Part shown: positions 12,131 through 21,179 of the stretch, piece after piece
How the letters are laid out: each line of letters starts with the position of its first letter
Numbering within the stretch: the first letter of the stretch is position 1
NCBI GenBank assembly: GCA_900660155.1
Contig: CABFPE010000413.1
Coordinates: forward strand, 56,183 to 120,182
Origin: Hofstenia miamia
Lineage: Eukaryota; Xenacoelomorpha; Acoela; Hofsteniidae
Direction: 5' to 3'
DNA length: 64,000 nt
The notes under the pieces: model-generated
The model's database searches: none
What the model was told of the DNA's origin: nothing
Seen by the model: the letters and a program-made list of their open reading frames with translations, nothing else
Translations under genes and position numbers: made by a program

Positions 12131-12657
12131 ATGTTTGTATTTTAAAGGTAAAAGGGCGCCTTTTTGCTAATACTTTTCTAAATAGTTAGTTCTTCATTCA
12201 ATATATCATTATAACATTTACCTGGCTTTGAAAGCATTTTCTCAAAAATATAGAAAATTAATAATAAAATTAAGGACTTCTATTTAGACCCCTTTGATTA
12301 AGTAGGTGAATTCAACATTGTTTTGACCTAAAAATGAAATTTTGAGCTAATAAAACATTTTATACTTTTTTGGCCTTACAAACAGTGCCTTGCAATAATG
12401 AATTGCAATACAAAAAACTTCAAATAAATATATTGCAACATGAGCAACATAATATTGCAATATAATGCAATATTTTGGTTAATTGAATGCAACCTATTTT
12501 AAGAAAAGAAAACTATTATTTTAATACTTTATTATGATTTGTAAACTTTCTGCAAACTATGTTTGTCCTTTTTTTCTAATGCTATGGTATCTTAGCCTAT
12601 GTAAGCTATTTAAATACATGTCTGGATGTGTAAATATATGTTTAGTTTATTTTTGGC
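12131..12657. other. A+T-rich spacer between element A and the Polinton-like fossil
   Basis: No gene is visible. Short motifs such as TTGCAATA recur near 12400-12475. The small open frame at 12534-12773 has A+T-driven composition. Confidence 0.5.
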
Positions 12658-12769
12658 ATATTACAAGTTGCCAAAATATTTTTTGCAGTATAAGGATCAA
12701 ATATATAAAATGGTACAATTCTAACATTTCTTCAAACCTGTTGATGTACACTGACATTGAACTACAATA

Positions 12770-13180
12770 TTGATAATTTTATTAAGACCATTATCACACA
12801 AAAAATCATTAATAAATGGTAAATTGATAAACAGAAGCACCTCTGGTATTTTATTAAAAAATAGAAATGCACAAAATATACAGTAAGCACCACATATCAG
12901 AAATGTTCCTTGTAGTCTTGTTTTTCTATCACCCTCATAAATGCAAAATCCTGGATAGGCAGTGTGACTATAGTGTTCAATTTTGGGATAATGTTTTAAG
13001 GGACATGCACGAGAATCTTTGAAAATTAAGTCACCATTGTCATCTCATATGATCAACAACCAATGTGTACCAGGGTGATTGCATGGACTTGCATTTGCAA
13101 TTAAAAATGAACATTTAACCAAACTTGGTTGAATATCATCTGAGGGAATATGTAAGGAAATCTCATCAGCATTCATTAGA
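12770..13180 (-). pseudogene. Polinton-like adenain-type protease region, first assembly copy (fossil)
   Basis: Minus-strand segments include 'NHPGTHW' (the His region of adenovirus-type C48/C5-like maturation proteases), then 'LQGTFLICGAYCIFCAFL', where LQ supplies the oxyanion Gln and ICGAYC the catalytic Cys region. This order and spacing is that of the Polinton PRO gene, which matures capsid proteins. It lies just downstream of the capsid region, as in Polintons. Broken fossil. Confidence 0.6.
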
Positions 13181-13639
13181 TATTTAATTAATTGTAAAGT
13201 CCCCAATGTCTAAATTTAGCATAGAGCCAAAACAATAAAGAGGGTAGATGGCCTAAATTTGGTAAATTACACCAAAATCTGTAAAATATCAGATATCCAT
13301 TGCCAATTTCAAATTCTCTTTTAACAAAGCCATAGCTATTGTGGTAAATTGCATGTAGTCAAACAGTTGTGAGCATTTCAAAAGCAAGTGTAGCCTCAAA
13401 GTATCAATTCCAATCAATCAACTCTAATGGTTCTTTGCAAAACTTTTTCAACACCAACATTGTGTATACTGTGTTTCTGTAATAGATAGTTTATAACATG
13501 TGCAAACTTTAAATGTGGGTCTTTGGTAGAGTGAATACAACCTTCCACCACTTAAATGTCATCAAGTTTCAACATCTTTCTACAATACAATGATTTAAAA
13601 ATGCCTATCTTATCCTTTTATAACCTTTTGCTGTTTATC

Positions 13640-13983
13640 AATATAGCTTTGGAATTGGTTCCCCCAAAACAATAACTTCCATTGATTTGGTTATTGCATT
13701 TTTAAAGTCCAGTGTTAAACATTTATTTGCACTGCTCAATCCAGGATAAAAAAACCTCATTGTTGGCCTCTGCAATGCTAGTCAGATCAAAAACCATAAT
13801 CTTGTGCTTGTTATACTGTGTGTAGGGTATTCCACTACCATCATTAGTTATCCCCAGAGCTTTTATTGATTGACAATATGTCTGTGCATAGTTGTCATCT
13901 CCAACTAACATGGGGGTGTATGCAATATTTGATCCTCCACAGGTTATAGTAACTTGACAAATTCCTTTAGTTTTGTATGAAAA
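13640..13983 (-). pseudogene. Partial assembly duplicate of the fossil capsid region
   Basis: Duplicate of the C-terminal part of the capsid remnant at 14960-15310, ending at the N at 13984. It carries the same 'MVFDLTSIAEANNE' block. It is not an independent gene. Confidence 0.6.
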
Positions 13984-14096
13984 NATATTACAAGTTGCCA
14001 AAATATTTTTTGCAGTATAAAGATCAAATATATAAAATGGTACAATTCTAACATTTCTTCAAACCTGTTGATGTACACTGACATTGAACTACAATA

Positions 14097-14507
14097 TTGA
14101 TAATTTTATTAAGACCATTATCACACAAAAAATCATTAATAAATGGTAAATTGATAAACAGAAGCACCTCTGGTATTTTATTAAAAAATAGAAATGCACA
14201 AAATATACAGTAAGCACCACATATCAGAAATGTTCCTTGTAGTCTTGTTTTTCTATCACCCTCATAAATGCAAAATCCTGGATAGGCAGTGTGACTATAG
14301 TGTTCAATTTTGGGATAATGTTTTAAGGGACATGCACGAGAATCTTTGAAAATTAAGTCACCATTGTCATCTCATATGATCAACAACCAATGTGTACCAG
14401 GGTGATTGCATGGACTTGCATTTGCAATTAAAAATGAACATTTAACCAAACTTGGTTGAATATCATCTGAGGGAATATGTAAGGAAATCTCATCAGCATT
14501 CATTAGA
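14097..14507 (-). pseudogene. Polinton-like protease region, second assembly copy
   Basis: Same sequence as the protease remnant at 12770-13180, shifted by 1327 bp. It is almost certainly the same locus represented twice because of the unmerged overlap at the N at 13984. Treat the two as one fossil gene when counting. Confidence 0.6.
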
Positions 14508-14959
14508 TATTTAATTAATTGTAAAGTCCCCAATGTCTAAATTTAGCATAGAGCCAAAACAATAAAGAGGGTAGATGGCCTAAATTTGGTAAATTACACC
14601 AAAATCTGTAAAATATCAGATATCCATTGCCAATTTCAAATTCTCTTTTAACAAAGCCATAGCTATTGTGGTAAATTGCATGTAGTCAAACAGTTGTGAG
14701 CATTTCAAAAGCAAGTGTAGCCTCAAAGTATCAATTCCAATCAATCAACTGTGATGGTTCTTTGCAAAACTTTTTCAACACCAACATTGTGTATACTGTG
14801 TTTCTGTAATAGATAGTTTATAACATGTGCAAACTTTAAATGTGGGTCTTTGGTAGAGTGAATACAACCTTCCACCACTTAAATGTCATCAAGTTTCAAC
14901 ATCTTTCTACAATACAATGATTTAAAAATGCATATCTTATCCTTTTATAACCTTTTGCT

Positions 14960-15986
14960 GTTTATCAATATAGCTTTGGAATTGGTTCCCCCAAAACAAT
15001 AACTTCCATTGATTTGGTTATTGCATTTTTAAAGTCCAGTGTTAAACATTTATTTGCACTGCTCAATCCAGGATAAAAAAACCTCATTGTTGGCCTCTGC
15101 AATGCTAGTCAGATCAAAAACCATAATCTTGTGCTTGTTATACTGTGTGTAGGGTATTCCACTACCATCATTAGTTATCCCCAGAGCTTTTATTGATTGA
15201 CAATATGTCTGTGCATAGTTGTCATCTCCAACTAACATGGGGGTGTATGCAATATTTGATCCTCCACAGGTTATAGTAACTTGACAAATTCCTTTAGTTT
15301 TGTATGAAAACGGATTTTTAAGCATTGTGCCTGTAAACTGGTGATTTGAAACAATTGCCTAGGCAATTCATCTAATGGGTTCATTGGAAAAAATATTTTC
15401 TCCAGTAAGCATGTTCTGACCTTCTGGAATTATAAATTATGTGTAAGAATTCTTGTAAAGTGGTATGTAGCAGGAGTTATCAATAGTGTTTTTTCAATTG
15501 TCAAATGCACACTTTCTGTGGAAGTCACCTGTAATTTGGGTTTTGTAATCTGCATTTACATCTGAAATGTAGGAAAAATTGTCTTGTGATCTTTAAAGCT
15601 TTAGCTGAATATTAACACTGGGTATTAGTAATTTTTCAAATTTGAAAAAATCAATCATGAGAGGGCCATAGAAGTTGCCACCTGGCTTTCCATGGTTAGT
15701 GCTCTATGTCTATGCTGAGCATTTTTTTCATCACCATATTTTATCAGTTTATCAGGGCATTTCTCATTATAATACCCACTTAATGTTAATATGGAAGTCT
15801 TGTTGGCTGCACTTTTTGATAGTTCATTGGTGATCATAACTCTATGTGGCCATACCACATCACCTATATGTAGTAAAACACCATTTGCATATCAACTATA
15901 GTTGCTAAGCAATTAATGTAAGGCATTATTTTCTAAACAAACTTGGTCTTGTTTTGTATCATCTGCATCATCCCAAAATATGTTCC
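14960..15986 (-). pseudogene. Polinton-like major capsid protein, larger part (fossil)
   Basis: On the minus strand, segments include 'VVWPHRVMITNELSKS' (equivalent to the 'TYPYRAYIETLL' strand of Polinton capsids), 'LKNPFSYKTKGICQV', 'IAYTPMLVGDDNYAQTYC' and 'KIMVFDLTSIAEANNE'. The sequence 'NPFxxK ... FDLT' with this spacing is a recurring feature of double-jelly-roll capsids of Polintons, adintoviruses and larger relatives. The capsid would build the icosahedral shell of a virus-like particle. The remaining N-terminal part lies beyond element B at 29573-29800. It is broken, and I name the fold from remembered motif patterns. Confidence 0.6.
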
Positions 15987-16782
15987 TGTAGCATCTGCTA
16001 CCAGACTATAACAAAGAGCTAATCATTCTTTTAAATTATAATTTCTTGTTAAATGTGGGTAGGGATGTACCAGTTTGATCTTTCACTCTGACAAGATGTA
16101 TATTGTCATTAACTTATATTTATATCAGTTAATCCAAAACTGTTTAAGTATGATCATTGTCACAGTTTTCATCCCATGAGTCTACTGTGGCCTCTGGCCA
16201 ACTCCAATCTCCAAATCAATCCACAGCTGTGTGCCTCTGTTGTTGATTGTGTTATTCCAAATCACAGCTCAATGAAGTAACTTATGTGTTCCATCTCCTA
16301 ACTCAGTGCAACCCTCAAGGCTGCATATAAATGAATTAGACTCAATTTGTAATGTGTAATTTTGTACTTTGCAACCTGGCAATGTCACTAGCTGATTAAT
16401 AAATATTACTTCAGCCATTACCAAAAACTATTGGCTTTAATTAATATAGATAAATAAAGTAAATAGTTACTTGCAGCTTCCTACCTTACATTTAGATAAC
16501 AATAAATGCTTGGTCTATTTATCAGTCTCTTTATAGGTCACCTAATTAGTCAAGATAATGGAATATAGATATAACCTATGGTGTTTTTGCCCCCTTTGTT
16601 TAGTCAAATTATTTGTCAACAAGTACTAGTTTGCTATATTGTTTCTTAGTTGCATATTACAAACATAATGATGATAATTAAATTTAAATTGTTTTTAATC
16701 AATAAATAATAATTCTATCTTAATTCTGACTAATCATCTGATCTTCTCTTCTTTGCAGCATTATGCTTTGGATTATGCTACA
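15987..16782 (-). repeat. 3' LTR of element B (796 bp)
   Basis: Runs from TGTAGCATCTGCTACC to ATGCTACA. It is shorter than the 1155-bp 5' LTR of the same element but otherwise collinear with it. On its inner side a G-rich polypurine tract (minus-strand TGAGAGGGGTG, 16783-16793) marks the plus-strand primer site. Confidence 0.85.
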
Positions 16783-17715
16783 CACCCCTCTCAGCTTGCA
16801 TTATTTTTAGTATGGCTCATTCTCTGTGGCCTAATTCATCAGCTTTTCTAATTATTGTTTCTGCGTGGGGATTGCTCCAACTTGTAGTCACAAATTTGGG
16901 TTGTTTTGTCATTTGAATAATGCCTCTCTTTCTGTTTTTACAGTGCTGTGATAGTGTAGAAACTTTGCCTCTTTAATGTTTTCTGAGATTGGTGTTATCT
17001 CTCTGAGCTCATTCATTTTGGATGAAAAAATGTCATAAAATTTTCTGTAAAGATGTATGTGCTTTATCACTATCATCAATGTCATTTGCATGTCTGCTCT
17101 GCTTGTATGCACCATTTCTTCATGTATCATTGTGTTCAGCTAGGAATTTTTGCCCCCTTTGTTTAGTCAAATTATTTGTCAACAAGTACTAGTTTGCTAT
17201 ATTGTTTCTTAGTTGCATATTACAAACATAATGATGATAATTAAATTTAAATTGTTTTTAATCAATAAATAATAATTCTATCTTAATTCTGACTAATCAT
17301 CTGATCTTCTCTTCTTTGCAGCATTATGCTTTGGATTATGCTACACACCCCTCTCAGCTTGCATTATTTTTAGTATGGCTCATTCTCTGTGGCCTAATTC
17401 ATCAGCTTTTCTAATTATTGTTTCCGTGTGGGGATTGCTCCAGCTTGTAGTTGCAAATTCAGGTTGTTTTGTCATTTGAATACTGCCTCTCTTTCTGTTG
17501 TTACAGTGCTGTGATAGTGTAGAAACTTTGCCTCTTTAATGTTTTCTGAGATTGGTGTTATCTCTCTGTGCTCATTCATTTTGGATGAAAAAATGTCATA
17601 AAATTTTCTGTAAAGATGTATGTGCTTTATCACTATCATCAATGTCATTTGCATGTCTGCTCTGCTTGTATGCGCCATTTCTTCATGTATCATTGTGTTC
17701 AGATAGAAAAATGTG
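16591..17715 (-). repeat. Tandem repeat of LTR inner end plus adjoining ORF3 end (period about 563 bp)
   Basis: The stretch beginning TTTTTGCCCCCTTTG near 16591 and covering the inner LTR end, polypurine tract and the end of ORF3 is repeated starting near 17153, with several base differences. No N lies at the junction and the two units differ at multiple sites, so this looks like a real local duplication at the element end and not an assembly join. Confidence 0.75.
16783..16793 (-). promoter_or_regulatory. Polypurine tract of element B
   Basis: Minus-strand TGAGAGGGGTG directly abuts the 3' LTR (TGTAGCAT...). The same arrangement recurs at the LTR of element A (CTGAAGGGGTA), which supports its role as the primer for second-strand cDNA synthesis. 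Confidence 0.7.
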
Positions 17716-20700
17716 AAGACCTTCCTGAGGCTTCTTGTGTTTGCTACATCTTTGTAGAAAAAACATATGTTATCTTTAACTTCTCCCTCTGATCATTGTT
17801 GGATTGTTCTTGTTTAACCTCATCATCATTACTATCTCCACACACTTTGTGCCATCATAGAATCAGTATTTCTTGTCCCACAGGTCCAGCCAGATCACAT
17901 TGTTCACTCCTGAAAATAGCACTATTGCTTTCATTGTTCATTTGTCTATTTCATCTCATAATTCTTTTAGCTGCTTTTTTATTGGTTTACCTTGTGTGTA
18001 TAGTTGATAAGGAGTTATTGTTCCTTCAACATATACTCTTTCTTTGTTGTCATTGTTTAGCATTATTTCTTTTGTTTTCTTATAATCTTCTCTGTCAACT
18101 ATTGCTTTGGCTCTTTCCTTGGTGTTGATGTATGTCTTATACTTGTGTAAGAATGTCTTTGTGATTTTAACATTTTTTGGGATCCTCCATCTTGGGAGTA
18201 CCATTGGGATGGAGACTGTCTCTGGTGGGGTGCAAATGAGGATTTTTGTTTCTATTTGTTGTTCTATTTCTTTGGAATCTTCTGATGTCATTGGCACTGT
18301 TGCCAGTCCAATCATGGCTGGATAATTCATTTTGCTATCTTTCAAACATGTCCCAAAAAATCTGCTCATTTTTATCTGAATTTTCTCATCTCTTTCTAAT
18401 TTTGATGTAATGCATTCTATGTCCATGGCTAGTTAATTGCAAGGTTTCAGCATTTCTTTTAGTTCTGTTTTTGTGAATGCCTCTGTAAACATGAGTTTCA
18501 TTGATGTGACTGTTTGTTCCTCTTTTATGTACTGGTAGTTTATAGAGTGAATCTCCTCCAATTCTTTTGTTATTTTTATTTTGACCTGGAATCTCTTGTC
18601 ATCTATATCAATCCATTCCATTGTGTGTTCTGGTGTGGAGGCTCCCCATTTTTTCATATTGATTTTATTGATTTGTTGTTGGGTTTTCAGAGATAGGATT
18701 AGTTGTTTTGATGTTAATAGTTCTTCCTCCTCCAGAATTTCCTTCTGTGTTTTTGTTATCATCTTGCATACTTTGACAGGTTCTGTTATGCCTCCCCTCT
18801 GCATCATCTCAGCACTTTTAATAATTTTTACAAACATGCAGTGTGGGCTCTTCTTTTCATATCTCTTCATTTCTTGTTGTATGTTTTTGGTTTTCATCAT
18901 CTTGGCAATCTCCTTAGTGTCTACAATTTTTCTTTTGATAATATTTTTAGTTGTTAACCAAGGTTCCATTTAAGCCTGTCCTAGCTGCATTTCCAATGTA
19001 GCACCCCACATATATTTCCTCATGGGTTCATCAAATATCATTATCTCTTCCAGTGCAATTCCTTTTATATTTGCCACATCCACTGTTGATGTTCTTCCCA
19101 TCAGGCTCTTATTGATTATTATTCTACTGATGAATTTCTCGATTTCTTGTATCAGCATTTTTAGTTTGTCAGGGGATGTCAATTTCTCCATGTGTCCTTT
19201 TAGTAGCCAATTTTTCATTTGTTTGTTTATTGGGGACATCACTATTTCATATTTTTTTGCTTTTGTTAGCTTGTGTTGTCCTGCTCTCAAAATTGGTAAC
19301 AATAATCCTTGCTCTTGGGTTGTGAATATTGCCAACAGCAATGCAGATGTTCTAAATCTGATTTCCAGTGCATTCTTTTCCTTGAATATCATGTTTTTAA
19401 AGTCTTTTGTTGAGTTTAGTTTGTATGTCTATTTATGTCTGTTAGTGCTACCTCAATTGTTTTGTGGTATCTTTTTGATGGAGCTTTGATATCTATTTCA
19501 GGCCATTCTTCCTTAGTTGTCTTTTGCAATTTCATTTCTTTCCATATTTCTTGTATTCTCTTAATGTGCTCCTGTCTCTGTGTGAGCCTGCATTTGATTA
19601 TTAGCATGTTTGCTTTCTCTATGCCTCCACATTTGTTGTCAACTCTATTGTTTTTATTTGTTTAGATAGCTCTATTGCTATAAAAGGATCCACCATTAAT
19701 CTGCAGTAAGCTACCCAATAATCTATCTGTAGATTGAGGTGTATCAACTTTGCTATCTTTGTTTCTGTTTGTATCTTTTCCCACAGGAACATGTTTTCCA
19801 CTGACATTTGTAGATCACCCAGAAATGGTGGAAGTTCTTCAAATTTCATTCTTCCAATAATTACTATTCTTATTCCCTGGAATCTTGCCATCCTTAGCAT
19901 TTGATCTAATTGTTTTTCTAAGTTTTTATTATACTCTTTTTCTTTGAGGATGTGGATGATTGTTAGATTGTCCTTGTTGATATTGATTTCCAGTATTCTT
20001 GCTATTTGTTCTATGTATGCCATAATTCCCTGAGCTGTCTTGAGTGTGAAATTTTCATCAAATGTGACATGTACCATGCTGTGCATATATGGTCTTTCTA
20101 CTGTCTCATTTAATTCTCTCTGGTAACTTATTATTGTGTTGACCATTGGTCTTTTCTGTTCATCCAGTATGATGGGTAGGTTGCTGCCCTCTGTTCTCAC
20201 TACTTTTCTTATATGGCTTTTCATTTCCAGTGATAATTTTTCATATGCATTGTTCCTCATTTTTAGTGTTCCCATGAAATAGGGGTGCAGTGTTTCTCCA
20301 TCTATTTTAACCATCCTCTTTTCTCTCTCTTTTGAGCATATGGTTCTTTCTGATGTGGTTTCAGAGGGGGTGTGTAGCTGAGTAATCCTTAGTGGTTTAC
20401 TGGTGCTCAGCTCACTGTCCAGTGAGTCAATGCTGATGGTCTCTACTGAGTCACCCTCAAATTGGCTCACAGTTGACTCTTTCAGCAAGTGACCAGTTGT
20501 GGGATCCATAGATAAATCAGCCTGAAATCACTTTCATATGCTTACAGTTCTTTGCCCACTTGCACCTTCCCCAGGAACTCCAATTGTTGCACTGCCCTCA
20601 AGTTGGCAAAGTGGACTGGAGGGAAAGTTGAGCTGATTTCACCAGTTCCCTGTGTGCCCTCAAATTGGTGTTGCAGATCTCTGGGGTTTTCACTGGTTCA

Positions 20701-21165
20701 CTGCTTGCCCTTGAGTTGGTGGTGCAGATCTCCAGTGGGAGAGGTATTATGTCTTTTCATCTCCCTGCCCTCAAATCAGCATTGGGGACTACTCAGATGC
20801 CTTCTCACTCTGCACCTTTGATTAGTCATTGGTTTTTTCTCATCCCTTCTGCCTTCTGTCTGGCATCCAGTTCAAGACCTCCTTTGTATTCTTCTCTGCA
20901 GGTTTGATGTTGTCATCTCCTCAGCTTTCTGATTTCAGTGCACTCTCTTCCTCAGCAGTTGTTGCTGTTGCATCTCATTTGATTTGCCTAAATTCAGAAA
21001 CTAAATTTGAATCCCATACCTCTGGGTCATATATATATTTATCTCTTGCTGCTTGCCTTGGCAGCTCTTTCCTTTGTAAATTTTTATTACTGATGTTTGT
21101 TTCAAATTCCTCATCAAAGCCTTCTTCTAGTAGACTGTCTAATTCACTCATATCATACATAATTT
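16800..21165 (-). CDS. Element B third ORF region (ORF3), putative DEDDh exonuclease-like module
   Basis: About 3.8 kb of coding-like sequence, after discounting the local duplication, follows integrase and precedes the polypurine tract. The longest open segment (19619-20509) is rich in Lys, Glu and Ile and contains 'TLHPYFMGTLKMRNNAYEK' and 'VHVTFDENFTLKTAQG'. Toward the C-terminal end three motifs occur in DEDD order: 'MDIECIT' (motif I, near 18425), 'LFSGVNNVIWLDLW' (motif II-like, near 17900) and 'AHTSRADMQMT' (motif III, H-x4-D, near 17660). Unlike env it shows no evident membrane protein features. Exonuclease-type third ORFs (DEDDy class) are known in bdelloid rotifer LTR elements. Function here is a hypothesis and the region is a broken fossil. 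Confidence 0.5.
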
Positions 21166-21179
21166 CATTTCCATTAATT

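Larger units (their letters stand above)
12658..15310. repeat. 1326-bp direct duplication around a single N (probable assembly artefact)
   Basis: 12658-13983 and 13985-15310 are almost identical, with only scattered single-base differences, and abut the N at 13984. The duplicated block carries the fossil protease and part of the fossil capsid region, so these appear twice in the assembly. An allelic overlap that failed to merge is more likely than a true tandem duplication. Confidence 0.85.

Noticed and set aside
12658-15310. Apparent tandem duplication of capsid and protease genes
   Set aside because: Near-identity and a single N exactly at the unit border indicate an assembly overlap and not gene duplication.
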